This document shows positions 1 through 7,931 of a stretch of DNA of 64,000 bases, in pieces (the stretch's first letter is position 1; every line of letters starts with the position of its first letter). Origin of the DNA: an uncultured Bacteroidota bacterium (GTDB taxonomy: Bacteria > Bacteroidota > Bacteroidia > Flavobacteriales > Flavobacteriaceae); NCBI GenBank assembly GCA_902622575.1, contig CACNQJ010000005.1, forward strand, positions 1 through 64,000, in the 5' to 3' direction. The position numbers and the translations under genes are program-made. Below the pieces are notes generated by a model. That model saw nothing but the letters and a program-made list of their open reading frames with translations. It was not told the DNA's origin and did no database searches.

Positions 1-618
1 TGATCCTGAACTTGCAACAGTTGATAGTTCCAAAACATTTCTTGCTGAAGCTGCATCTGCTGCTGTAATTACACCAACCATAGGGGCAGTTGACGAGCCA
101 GTTCCTCCATTTTTAACAGGTAGAATACCTTCAACATCATCAGTTAAATCAACCTTATTGACTGTGATTTCATTATTACTAATTGAGAGATAATCTTGAC
201 CGGTTATTGTTAAAGTAGAGCCAGATGAATTGGAATACAAAGCATATGGCACACTCAACAACTGAGTGGTATCTTCAGCTATGTAATTAAATCCGCCTTC
301 AGGGTCAACCTCAACTTTTAGGTAATATGGCCCGTCTGACCAATCTATTGTATCGATCTCATCGGCTGTAAGTCCGTCACCAATAATCATAGTAGCTAAT
401 CCATTGGCATTTGTGGTCACGCTGTGCTCCTCAGAATATACGCTAGATCCATTTTGAGAACTTTTTAGAATTGAAATTCTAAAGCTAATTTCTTTATTAG
501 ACATTAACTTCCCAGATGCATCTCTTACAACAGATTGATATGTAAAATTATTTGGTGATTGGCAATAAATACCATTAATAAATATTGCTAAAAAGAAACA
601 GATTATTATTTTTTTCAT
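1..618 (-). CDS. Secreted tail-fibre-like surface protein, C-terminus beyond the left edge
   Basis: The frame starts with ATG at 616-618 and stays open to the left edge; 206 codons are visible. Residues 1-20 form a signal peptide. Residues 20-135 carry the pattern seen at the N-terminus of many Bacteroidota surface proteins: NFTYQSVVRDASG, TTNANGL, IDWSDGPYYLKVEVDP and QLLSVPYALY. Residues 165-206 (GGTGSS, ITAADAASARNVL) resemble the repeat region of phage tail-fibre-like proteins. In relatives this leads to repeats and often an intramolecular-chaperone end, which cannot be seen here. The start shares one base with the stop of the gene before it (TAATG), so it is the last visible gene of a three-gene minus-strand operon. 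The surface role is inferred. Confidence 0.8.
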   Translation of the reverse strand, partial: MKKIIICFFLAIFINGIYCQSPNNFTYQSVVRDASGKLMSNKEISFRISILKSSQNGSSVYSEEHSVTTNANGLATMIIGDGLTADEIDTIDWSDGPYYLKVEVDPEGGFNYIAEDTTQLLSVPYALYSNSSGSTLTITGQDYLSISNNEITVNKVDLTDDVEGILPVKNGGTGSSTAPMVGVITAADAASARNVLELSTVASSGS

Positions 619-1091
619 TACTTGTTAACGGCTACTTTAAAACTACGGAATAATCCACAAAAATTATAAAAACCTAAAATATAAATACCTTCGGAATAAG
701 AGCTAAAATCAATAGAAAATTTATTTTCAATAAATGAGTAATCGTATAATTCTCTTCCTGCTACATCAAAAACTATTATCCTTAATTTATCTGTTAACTT
801 TTCCATAGAAATATTTACAATGGATGAGGTAGGGTTTGGAAAAACTGAGATTTCTATATTATTATAATCTCTACAATCAAATACATCAAAAGCATATTGA
901 ACGCCTTGAATAAAATCTAGTTCAAGAATTGATGAATCAACTTTTTCAATTGTATTTACTTTAAGCTGACCTATAGTATAACTTAGAGAAACCTGGTCAG
1001 ACTCAATATCACCGCCACTAGTTGTTATAGTTTGCTGAGATGATAAATAAGAGCTTACTAAAAAAAATGCAGCTAATAATTTTAATTTCAT
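618..1091 (-). CDS. Small exported protein with T9SS type A sorting domain
   Basis: 157 residues. Residues 1-19 are a signal peptide. Residues 25-70 have the short pattern GG...SLSYTIGQ...GVQYAFDV that is common just before a sorting domain. Residues 80-157 are a type IX secretion C-terminal domain, with the motif VFPNPTSS at 83-90, the DVAGREL strand and the GIYIL motif near the end. Such domains send the protein across the outer membrane through the Por machinery. Its start overlaps the stop of the upstream NTF2-like gene by four bases (ATGA) and its stop overlaps the start of the tail-fibre-like gene, so the three are co-translated. The passenger is only about 60 residues, so it may be an adaptor rather than an enzyme. 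Confidence 0.85.
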   Translation of the reverse strand: MKLKLLAAFFLVSSYLSSQQTITTSGGDIESDQVSLSYTIGQLKVNTIEKVDSSILELDFIQGVQYAFDVFDCRDYNNIEISVFPNPTSSIVNISMEKLTDKLRIIVFDVAGRELYDYSFIENKFSIDFSSYSEGIYILGFYNFCGLFRSFKVAVNK

Positions 1092-1546
1092 TTTACAAAA
1101 GGTAAAGAAGAGTGGTGCAATATGATTTTTAAATCTCCGTCGTCATTTTTCTTGTATACAAAACTATACTCCACCTTCGTTTTTCTACCGTCATTATCAG
1201 TAAAAAAATAATTCCCCATTGCTATTCCTATATCATCAATAATATTAATGGAATGATTTTCAAATTCTACTTTTATCCACGGATTAAGTGCAAAACCAGT
1301 GTCTTCAGAAAAATCATCATCTGATCCAATAAAGTATGAAAGGGCTGCTTTTGTATCTCCTCTAAACTGAGCGTCTGATGCTTTTGTTGGTTTGAACTGA
1401 ACAATACCCTCATCAAAATCATAAATTTTACTAATGAAATCAAGAGTAAACATTTTACACTCCTTGATTGTGTCTTTTAGTTTACCAATTTTGACTATAC
1501 CATCTCCCCATCTGTGTTGTGCTTTTTCGATTTCTTGAATATTCAT
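1088..1546 (-). CDS. NTF2/SnoaL-like protein (family often labelled phosphoribosyl-AMP cyclohydrolase)
   Basis: 152 residues, no signal peptide. The layout is that of a SnoaL/DUF4440-type fold: an N-terminal helix (EIEKAQHRWGDGIVKIG), a middle block with ALSYFIG and WIKVEFEN, and a C-terminal strand block ending in LHHSSLPF. Close relatives in marine bacteria are often annotated as phosphoribosyl-AMP cyclohydrolase, but I see none of the cysteine and histidine motifs of HisI, so I do not adopt that name. First gene of the operon with the T9SS protein and the tail-fibre-like protein. Substrate unknown; these proteins may bind a small ligand or act as an enzyme of the SnoaL type. Confidence 0.7.
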   Translation of the reverse strand: MNIQEIEKAQHRWGDGIVKIGKLKDTIKECKMFTLDFISKIYDFDEGIVQFKPTKASDAQFRGDTKAALSYFIGSDDDFSEDTGFALNPWIKVEFENHSINIIDDIGIAMGNYFFTDNDGRKTKVEYSFVYKKNDDGDLKIILHHSSLPFVK

Positions 1547-1585
1547 AATACTTAGACAAAATTAATTATAATTTTATGCTTTTAA

Positions 1586-2227
1586 ATGAAAAAACAAATT
1601 TCTATTTCTAAAACATATAAATATTCACAGCTAGGAAAATGTTCGACTAAAATCGATACGGTATGGATTGTCTTACATGGATATGGGATGCTTAGTGAAT
1701 ATTTCATAAAAAAATTTGAATGTATACTAAATGAAAAAACTGTTGTTATAGCACCCGAAGGTTCCAATCGATTTTATTTAGACAATAACTATTCAAGAGT
1801 CGGGGCTAGCTGGATGACCAAGCTTGATAAAGAAAAGGATATAGAGGATAATATTTCGTTTATTGGAACCTTATATACAAAGATTGTAGATGATATTGGG
1901 CACAAGAATTTTAAATTAAAAACATTAGGTTTTTCTCAAGGTGGTGCAACACTAGTTAGATGGATCATGTCTAGCTCGTTGAAAGTTGATTCTTTAATCT
2001 TGTGGGGCTCAGACATCCCGAAAGACAGTCTTATAACTCAGAATAAATCAAGGTGGAGCTCAATGAATATTAAAATAGTTATTGGTAAAAAAGATGAATA
2101 TATCAGTGATGAAAATAAGAAAAAGGTTTTTGATGCTGTTAACTCTTATGGCTTAAGCTACAAACTAATTGAATATGATGGTCCTCACAAAATAATTGAG
2201 TCTGAACTAATAAAATTAGATGATTAA
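1586..2227 (+). CDS. Carboxylesterase/phospholipase-type alpha/beta hydrolase
   Basis: 213 residues, cytoplasmic. The oxyanion-hole motif HGYG is at 31-34, the nucleophile elbow GFSQG at 115-119 (Ser117), and the likely acid and base of the triad are Asp170 (GKKDEY) and His201 (GPH). The length and motif spacing fit the small esterase family that includes bacterial carboxylesterases and acyl-protein thioesterases. Its last eight bases overlap the following DinB gene, which suggests co-translation. Natural substrate unknown; a soluble short-chain ester hydrolase is the safe reading. Confidence 0.85.
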   Translation: MKKQISISKTYKYSQLGKCSTKIDTVWIVLHGYGMLSEYFIKKFECILNEKTVVIAPEGSNRFYLDNNYSRVGASWMTKLDKEKDIEDNISFIGTLYTKIVDDIGHKNFKLKTLGFSQGGATLVRWIMSSSLKVDSLILWGSDIPKDSLITQNKSRWSSMNIKIVIGKKDEYISDENKKKVFDAVNSYGLSYKLIEYDGPHKIIESELIKLDD

Positions 2228-2738
2228 AAAAATCGAATCTTTAAATATAGAGCTTGATAAAACAATCAAATCATTGGAAAATCTTTCTAGTGAAGAATTA
2301 AACTTTAAAGTAAATCCGAAAAAGTGGTCAATTGGTGGGCACTTGTATCATTTGTGGCTTTCTGAAATTAATATTGAAAAATACATTTCAAAAAAAACAT
2401 CATACCCTGAAAGTTTAGTGAATATTAGTAAAGCTACACCCATTAAACTATTGTTTTTGAGATTTATTCTTTTAATTGGTGTAAAGCTAAAGGCCCCTGC
2501 AATAATTTCAGATCCTATCCCTGATAGTATTGATATTAAAGATTTGCACAATAAATGGATCAGTTCAAGGGCTTCAATTGCTACACTGATTAAAAAGATG
2601 GATAAGAAAATTATGAAAAAAGGTGTGTTAAAACATCCTATTTTAGGTAGAATTGATATGAAAACCACCTTATCGTTTATATCATTACATTTTAAACATC
2701 ATAAAAAGATAATTCATAAATTAGAGAAGAAATTATAA
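2220..2738 (+). CDS. DinB superfamily protein
   Basis: 172 residues. The four-helix DinB pattern is visible: an N-terminal helix, KKWSIGGHLYHLW with His41 and His44, and a C-terminal SLHFKHHKKII with His157, His160 and His161. These histidines are the usual divalent-metal ligands of the fold. Members include thiol-dependent S-transferases and damage-induced proteins, but most have no assigned reaction. The start overlaps the esterase stop by eight bases, and a 33-residue peptide follows two bases after its stop, so the three form one transcription unit. Confidence 0.85.
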   Translation: MIKKIESLNIELDKTIKSLENLSSEELNFKVNPKKWSIGGHLYHLWLSEINIEKYISKKTSYPESLVNISKATPIKLLFLRFILLIGVKLKAPAIISDPIPDSIDIKDLHNKWISSRASIATLIKKMDKKIMKKGVLKHPILGRIDMKTTLSFISLHFKHHKKIIHKLEKKL

Positions 2739-2740
2739 AC

Positions 2741-2842
2741 ATGGATGTTGACAAATTATTAGAATTTTATGTAAAGCATAGATGGAAAATATGGTCCGTC
2801 GTTGGAGCATACTTAATACTAAGAATACTTGGGGGACTCTAA
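2741..2842 (+). CDS. 33-residue membrane peptide
   Basis: A short frame starts with ATG two bases after the DinB stop and ends at TAA 2840-2842. It encodes a charged N-terminal part (MDVDKLLEFYVKHRWK) followed by one hydrophobic segment (WSVVGAYLILRILGGL). The tight spacing after DinB and the clear amphipathic-then-hydrophobic layout support it as real. It would be a single-pass inner-membrane peptide with its basic part inside. I know no family for it. It could also be chance, as no homolog was searched. Confidence 0.5.
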   Translation: MDVDKLLEFYVKHRWKIWSVVGAYLILRILGGL

Positions 2843-2850
2843 AAAGAATT

Positions 2851-4416
2851 TTATCTAGATGATGTCCCGTCTCTGTTTGGCTTCCTTACTGAGGGCCAAC
2901 CACGTGCTCTCATAGTTCTTCCAGTTCTAGGATTGATACTGCTTTTTGGCATAACTCTTCTTTCTCTGGATGCTTTTTCATTATCCTCACTTGCTTTATA
3001 GGCCAAAATTGCTGTCAAAATCACATTGTTTTTTAAATCATCAAAGACTATCTTGTCATAAGTGTCAAGATTGGTGTGCCATGTATAATTAAAATAAGAC
3101 CAATCTAATGAGCTTAAGCTAAATGCAGGAACACCTGCTGCAACAAAGGATGCATAATCAGATCCACCTCCACCAGGCATACCCGGAAAATCGGTTTCAA
3201 TATGCTTTTTAACATTTTGAGGAACATCAGACAGCCAATTAGAAATATATTCATATGAGTGAAGGAATCCTTGTCCGCTTAAGTTTATTACTCTTCCTGT
3301 TCCATTGTCTTGATTAAAAACAGCTTGCGTGTTTTCAACAATTGTTGGGTAATCCTCTACAAATGCTCTTGAACCATTTAAACCCTGTTCTTCACTACCC
3401 CAGTGACCAACCATAATTGTTCTTTTTGGATTTGGGTAAAACTTTTTTAAAATTCTCATTGCTTCCATCATGACTATAGTGCCTGTTCCATTATCAGTTG
3501 TGCCTTGTCCACCATCCCAAGAGTCAAAATGAGCGGATAATATGACATACTCGTCTGGCTTTTCAACTCCCTTTATCTCCGCGAGTGTGTTCCAAGTGGG
3601 AACTTCGCCGTGTTCTTTTGATGTTGCAACGATTTTAACCTTGGGAGTAATACCATTTTCAACCATTCTGTAGAGCATGGTATAATCTTCTAGATTCACA
3701 TCAACATTTGGAATTTTTTCAGTTCTAGCACTGAAAACTTTATTAGCTCCGAAGGCTCTAGACCAATAACTTGAAATTAATCCAACTGCCCCAGCATCTT
3801 CAAAAGCTTTATTTATATCCCTGTAGCCATATCCTGTTTTTCTAAAATTAGCATACCATTTTTCAGTAATCTTGTCTCTATCTTCCTTCATCTTTTCAAA
3901 AGATTCAGGTGTAGCATATTCCTCCCATTGATAATCTGGCCTTCCTGTTATTTGATTTTGACTTACTAAAATAAATTTTCCCTTTATGGTTTTTAACCAA
4001 AGGTCAAAATCTTCTTTACTGTCTATTTCTGGTACTTTTGTAACATCTGCAGTAATTCCTTTTTTGGGAGTGGAGGGGCTCCATGCTAGCTGTCGTCCAT
4101 TTAACGTCCTTAGTCTTGGCTCTAGCATGTCAATGTGAGTAATTCCTCTTTCCCAGCCTCTCCAGATTCCCCATTGATGATTGTAAGCTTTTATTCCCCA
4201 GTCAGCATATTTATTGACTGCCCAGTCGTGAGCGTTTTTCATTTGAGGAGTTCCTACCAACCTAGGCCCTATTACGTCAAATAATTCATGAGCTAATTTT
4301 TCAAGATGTGAGTTATTATTAACTTCATTTATAATATTCTCAACAACACTTTCTTGATTTTGTGCTTGTAAAATAGAGAAAGTCCACAGAAAAGCGATAA
4401 AAAATATTTTTTTCAT
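2851..4416 (-). CDS. Secreted M28-family metallopeptidase
   Basis: 521 residues with a signal peptide (1-18, cut after LQA). A protease-associated-type insert lies about residues 120-270. The M28 zinc site is clear: HFDSWDGG (His296, Asp298), TTDNGTG (Asp308), WGSEEQG (Glu342, Glu343), FNQDNGTG (Asp370) and a late TWHTNLDTYD histidine. Such enzymes are di-zinc aminopeptidases or carboxypeptidases that trim peptides outside the cytoplasm. The C-terminal tail (about 490-521) is rich in Arg and Ser, with no recognisable domain. It stands alone, convergent with the DinB unit, and probably serves peptide scavenging. Confidence 0.92.
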   Translation of the reverse strand: MKKIFFIAFLWTFSILQAQNQESVVENIINEVNNNSHLEKLAHELFDVIGPRLVGTPQMKNAHDWAVNKYADWGIKAYNHQWGIWRGWERGITHIDMLEPRLRTLNGRQLAWSPSTPKKGITADVTKVPEIDSKEDFDLWLKTIKGKFILVSQNQITGRPDYQWEEYATPESFEKMKEDRDKITEKWYANFRKTGYGYRDINKAFEDAGAVGLISSYWSRAFGANKVFSARTEKIPNVDVNLEDYTMLYRMVENGITPKVKIVATSKEHGEVPTWNTLAEIKGVEKPDEYVILSAHFDSWDGGQGTTDNGTGTIVMMEAMRILKKFYPNPKRTIMVGHWGSEEQGLNGSRAFVEDYPTIVENTQAVFNQDNGTGRVINLSGQGFLHSYEYISNWLSDVPQNVKKHIETDFPGMPGGGGSDYASFVAAGVPAFSLSSLDWSYFNYTWHTNLDTYDKIVFDDLKNNVILTAILAYKASEDNEKASRERRVMPKSSINPRTGRTMRARGWPSVRKPNRDGTSSR

Positions 4417-4426
4417 AATAATTAAT

Positions 4427-4663
4427 TTAATTGATTCTATTGTCTGTAATAAACATCACACCAGTATTGTACTTCGGAATATAGTAATTAAAGTCATGTT
4501 TATTCAAAATTTGATTGATTATTTTTTGTTGTAATTTAGGTGATTTACCGGTAATAAGCTCCAATTCTAAGTCGTTTTCAAAAGAATTTAATAGCAAATA
4601 TTCTTCAACTTTAATTAACGACTCTTCATGGGTGATACCATGCAAGTCCATTACTTTTTTCAT
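4427..4663 (-). CDS. Small Smr-domain protein
   Basis: 78 residues from ATG at 4661-4663, which lies four bases after the stop of the Omp28-type gene. A longer frame to 4714 would overlap that gene by 47 bases and adds no conserved sequence, so I reject it. Residues 5-12 hold the Smr signature MDLHGIT, followed by the helix EESLIKVEEYL, LELITGK, and a C-terminal NTGVMFI strand. Smr domains are nicking nucleases or RNA/DNA-binding modules; in MutS2 they sit at the C-terminus. This stand-alone version lacks any other domain. It may act on branched DNA or on mRNA; its position behind an envelope lipoprotein gives no extra clue. Confidence 0.8.
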   Translation of the reverse strand: MKKVMDLHGITHEESLIKVEEYLLLNSFENDLELELITGKSPKLQQKIINQILNKHDFNYYIPKYNTGVMFITDNRIN

Positions 4664-4667
4664 TGTG

Positions 4668-5729
4668 TTATTTTTCGAAAGTCTGAGTTTCACCGATTTT
4701 TGAAACTCTAACATTTATGGTTTCCGTTTTACTTGCTTCAGTAACGAAAGCTACCATTTTGATGTTATCTTTTTTATATTGTCTGGGTATTGCATATTGG
4801 AATTCTCTTACAAACTCCTTATCATGACCCACATTATCAGTTGGAATCTGATCTCCAAGAAGTCCAGTTATTGATTTTCTTAGGACATCATTATGCTCAT
4901 AATTTTTTAATGGATTACCTGAATAATAAGTAGTCCAATTTTCTTGATCATAAATCAACCCATCTTCAAGGATATATAAACCCAATTTTAATGCTTTGTA
5001 ATTATACCCCATCTTTAATTTCACTTTAATTGTTAGCATATCTCCATCCAAAGAAGACTCCATTGCCAATGCAGCATATGTTTTTCTAGTGAGCCTTCCA
5101 GTTACTGCAGAAATATTAGATGGCTCTGGGGGTGTCCATCTAGATTGCCTATCTATCAATCCATAAGGGTATCCGCCCACGGAGAATGCGGACATTAGTG
5201 ATCCTACTTGAGAGAAATGGAAAGGATCATATCTTGATGAAGTATTTCCTGAATGTATTGCAATTATAACGGCATCATTTGTTTGCTTTTTAACCTCTTC
5301 AATGGCATAAGAAACTCTCGTGCAATATCCACACCAAGTCCCTGTAAAATCTTCAACTAATACATACTTCTTATATTCAATCGGAACTGGATTAACAGAA
5401 ATTTCTTCAGTCTGGCTTTTATAATTTTGTAATTTGGCATAAACCTGATAAGTACCTTCTTCATTGAAAGTATGTGAAGAGCCTGGTATTTCAGAGTCAT
5501 TAATAAAAAATTTTACTTCGTTTGTTCTATTTTTACCTGTGTTATCAAAAGCTGTAAATATAACAGTTGTGCCAATTACAACCTCTCCAGATGAAACAAA
5601 TATTTCGATACTAGTTATTGAGGGGGTATTATCACCACTTTGACTGGAATCATCCTCTGACTTACTACATCCAATAAGCATAAGTATTGAAAGAAACAAT
5701 ATTTTATTAAATAAAAGTCTCATGAACAT
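4668..5729 (-). CDS. Omp28-type lipoprotein with thioredoxin-like domain
   Basis: 353 residues. The N-terminus is a lipoprotein signal with lipobox LIGC (Cys21). Residues 35-115 look like an immunoglobulin-type bacterial domain (GEVVIGTTVIFTA, GTYQVYAKL). Residues 120-353 match the Omp28-related outer-membrane family, with a thioredoxin-like site WCGYC at 132-136 inside VEDFTGTWCGYC. Apart from the lipidated Cys21, the CGYC pair holds the only cysteines. The start could also be the ATG at 5721-5723. It is divergent from the TlpA gene with about 37 bases between starts, and Smr follows closely. I infer an envelope thiol-disulfide role together with TlpA and the barrel at 6252-7916. Confidence 0.88.
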   Translation of the reverse strand: MFMRLLFNKILFLSILMLIGCSKSEDDSSQSGDNTPSITSIEIFVSSGEVVIGTTVIFTAFDNTGKNRTNEVKFFINDSEIPGSSHTFNEEGTYQVYAKLQNYKSQTEEISVNPVPIEYKKYVLVEDFTGTWCGYCTRVSYAIEEVKKQTNDAVIIAIHSGNTSSRYDPFHFSQVGSLMSAFSVGGYPYGLIDRQSRWTPPEPSNISAVTGRLTRKTYAALAMESSLDGDMLTIKVKLKMGYNYKALKLGLYILEDGLIYDQENWTTYYSGNPLKNYEHNDVLRKSITGLLGDQIPTDNVGHDKEFVREFQYAIPRQYKKDNIKMVAFVTEASKTETINVRVSKIGETQTFEK

Positions 5730-5750
5730 TCGAAATTAATAAATTGATAT

Positions 5751-5758
5751 TACATTTG
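5751..5758 (+). promoter_or_regulatory. Bacteroidota-type -7 element before the TlpA gene
   Basis: TACATTTG matches the TAnnTTTG consensus exactly. It ends eight bases before the ATG at 5767 and two before the ATG at 5761, so transcription would begin around or after 5761. This favours the start at 5767. No clear -33 TTTG is visible. Confidence 0.55.
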
Positions 5759-5766
5759 TGATGCTT

Positions 5767-6255
5767 ATGTTAAAAAATATTCTAGCCTTCTCTGTTATTA
5801 TTGTCTTTTCTCTCCAAATTAATGCACAAGAAAATGTACCAAATGTTGACCTAAGAACAATAGGGGGAAAATCTTTAAAATCAATAGATATTTTGAATAA
5901 TGAGGGCTTTTCAATAATCTCTTTTTGGGCGACTTGGTGTATACCTTGTATCAATGAGCTTGATGCTATAAATGATCTTTATGACTCATGGAATGAAAAA
6001 TATAATATCAAAGTTGTAGCAGTTTCAACTGATGATGCTAGAAGTAAGAAAAGGGTCCGACCTATGGTTAGCGGTAAGAACTGGGCTTTCGATGTATATG
6101 TTGATACAAATCAAGAATTTAAAAGATCTTTAAATGTTTCTGGGATACCGCATACAATTGTGGTATATGGATCAAAAATAATACACAGAAGAATTGGTTA
6201 CACACCTGGCGAAGAAAAAGATTTGTTAAACATAATTTCTAAATATAACCAATGA
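5767..6255 (+). CDS. TlpA-like exported thioredoxin
   Basis: 162 residues from ATG 5767; ATG 5761 and GTG 5758 are alternatives, disfavoured because the promoter element ends at 5758. Residues 1-20 are a signal peptide (cut after INA). The TlpA/ResA-like fold is shown by FWATWCIPC with the redox site at Cys58 and Cys61, VVAVSTDD, and the cis-proline motif SGIPHT. These proteins reduce or exchange disulfides in the periplasm. The gene overlaps the next one by four bases (ATGA). It therefore pairs with the barrel protein, which has just two cysteines near its end. Confidence 0.9.
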   Translation: MLKNILAFSVIIVFSLQINAQENVPNVDLRTIGGKSLKSIDILNNEGFSIISFWATWCIPCINELDAINDLYDSWNEKYNIKVVAVSTDDARSKKRVRPMVSGKNWAFDVYVDTNQEFKRSLNVSGIPHTIVVYGSKIIHRRIGYTPGEEKDLLNIISKYNQ

Positions 6256-7916
6256 TAATATTTAGAAAATCAGTATCCATATTTGTACTCCTTATAATAT
6301 TTACTGAAAGTTATTCTCAAAAAAAAAGTAATTTTTACGGTTCTTTTGAATCTACTGGTATATATTACCAAGAAAATGAGGTTGATAATTATAACGAAGA
6401 ATTCGCTTCAAACAACTATTTAAACCTTAAGTATATTTTTAATTCAAATTGGAGTTTTGAGGCTCAAATAGAATCTTACTCCCCTATTAGACTTCAGGGT
6501 TACTCTGATAGTTTTGAAAAAACACATCTTTCCACATTAAGCATAAACTATAAAAAAAATGGGTTTGGGTTTACTTTTGGATCAATATATGAACAATTTG
6601 GAACTGGGCTTAGTTTAAGAACCTGGGAAGACAGAGAGCTTGGCATAAACAATTCCATTTTAGGAATGCGTTCAACTTACGAAAATGATCGAGTCACAAT
6701 CAAATTTGTAGGTGGGTGGCAAAAAAAAGGGCGACAAATAAGCGTAGGTAAAGTTTTGGGATTAGATTCAGAATTTACCCTTTTAGATAGTGATGAAACC
6801 TATCAAAACTTAATAATTGGGTTAAGCTATGTTGGTCGATTTGAAAACCTTGCCTTCCCTGATATTTTCCCACCCGTTGGTTATGAGTTTAATGATTTAA
6901 CAAATCTATTCTCAGGAAGAGTGGATTATGCTAAAAATGACTTCTATTTCGCATATGAGCAGATTTACAAAACTGAAGATGGTATTGCGCAATTTGGATT
7001 AATTTTAAATGACTTTGTAAAAAAAGGGAGTGCCCACACCATGAATATTGGAATTGCAAAATCAGGATTTGGATTTGACTTTACCTTCCGAAGACTTGAA
7101 AATATGGGGTTTTATGGTGATCGGTTCGAGCAAGGAGAGCTGTACGGTGAAAGTACTATTAATTACTTGCCTGCATTAACAAAGCAACATGATTATTTAT
7201 TAACCAATATTAATATTTATGAATCTCAGCCTTATGTGTCTTTTCCAGATCCTAGTTTAATGAAAGCTGGTGAAATTGGGTTTCAAATGGATTTATATTA
7301 TGATATTGAAGAAGGAACTTTTTTTGGAGGAAAGTATGGGACTAGCCTGTCGCTAAATTTAAGTTCATGGAATAACCTTGATGGTAAATACAGTTATAAT
7401 CCTCTAGATTATGAGACAAATTTTCTTGGTTTTGGTCAGAAATACTTTTCTGAACAAAGTTTAGAGCTGAGGAAGAAATGGTCAGATAATTTCAGTAATA
7501 TTTTTCTGTTTTTAAATAAGTATTATAATAAAAGATATGTTGCTGAAAAGTTTGGAGAAATCAATTCTCAGGTATTGGTAGTTGACAATACTATTAAATT
7601 GAAAAATAAAAAATCTTTAAGACTTGAAGTGCAACACTTATTCAATAAAGATGACATGAAAAACTGGTATGGTTTCGGAGTGGAATACAATTTCAATTAC
7701 AATTTTTCTGGTTATTATAATACTATTGTCAACTACCAAAACACAGATGACGGTAAGCCTCGGTACTATTCCTTTGGCGCTTCGTATAGTAAAAACTCTT
7801 CAAGATTTTCCGTTTCATATGGAAAACAAAGGGGTGGCCTTCTATGTTATGGAGGTATTTGTAGATATGTTCCTGAATTTAAAGGGCTTTCGTTTTCAAT
7901 AAATACATCTTTTTAA
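6252..7916 (+). CDS. Predicted outer-membrane beta-barrel of DUF6029 type
   Basis: 554 residues with a signal peptide (1-22). The rest alternates short aromatic-rich strands (NLKYIFNSNWSFEAQIES, GFGFTFGSIYEQFG and many more) and ends in Phe (FSINTSF), as expected for an outer-membrane barrel. By memory it fits the Bacteroidota family DUF6029. The whole protein has only two cysteines, Cys532 and Cys537, in CYGGIC, followed by RYVPEF. It overlaps the TlpA gene by four bases and is followed after 15 bases by an aquaporin. A barrel whose C-terminal cysteine pair is a target or partner of the neighbouring thioredoxin-fold proteins is my inference. Confidence 0.75.
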   Translation: MIIFRKSVSIFVLLIIFTESYSQKKSNFYGSFESTGIYYQENEVDNYNEEFASNNYLNLKYIFNSNWSFEAQIESYSPIRLQGYSDSFEKTHLSTLSINYKKNGFGFTFGSIYEQFGTGLSLRTWEDRELGINNSILGMRSTYENDRVTIKFVGGWQKKGRQISVGKVLGLDSEFTLLDSDETYQNLIIGLSYVGRFENLAFPDIFPPVGYEFNDLTNLFSGRVDYAKNDFYFAYEQIYKTEDGIAQFGLILNDFVKKGSAHTMNIGIAKSGFGFDFTFRRLENMGFYGDRFEQGELYGESTINYLPALTKQHDYLLTNINIYESQPYVSFPDPSLMKAGEIGFQMDLYYDIEEGTFFGGKYGTSLSLNLSSWNNLDGKYSYNPLDYETNFLGFGQKYFSEQSLELRKKWSDNFSNIFLFLNKYYNKRYVAEKFGEINSQVLVVDNTIKLKNKKSLRLEVQHLFNKDDMKNWYGFGVEYNFNYNFSGYYNTIVNYQNTDDGKPRYYSFGASYSKNSSRFSVSYGKQRGGLLCYGGICRYVPEFKGLSFSINTSF

Positions 7917-7931
7917 TAATTTTAAAGTACT

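Noticed and set aside
1088-1546. Naming the NTF2-like protein as HisI (phosphoribosyl-AMP cyclohydrolase)
   Set aside because: The HisI zinc-binding cysteine and histidine motifs are not there; the name is an annotation habit for this family.
4664-4714. Longer start for the Smr protein
   Set aside because: It overlaps the upstream Omp28-type gene by 47 bases and adds nothing conserved.
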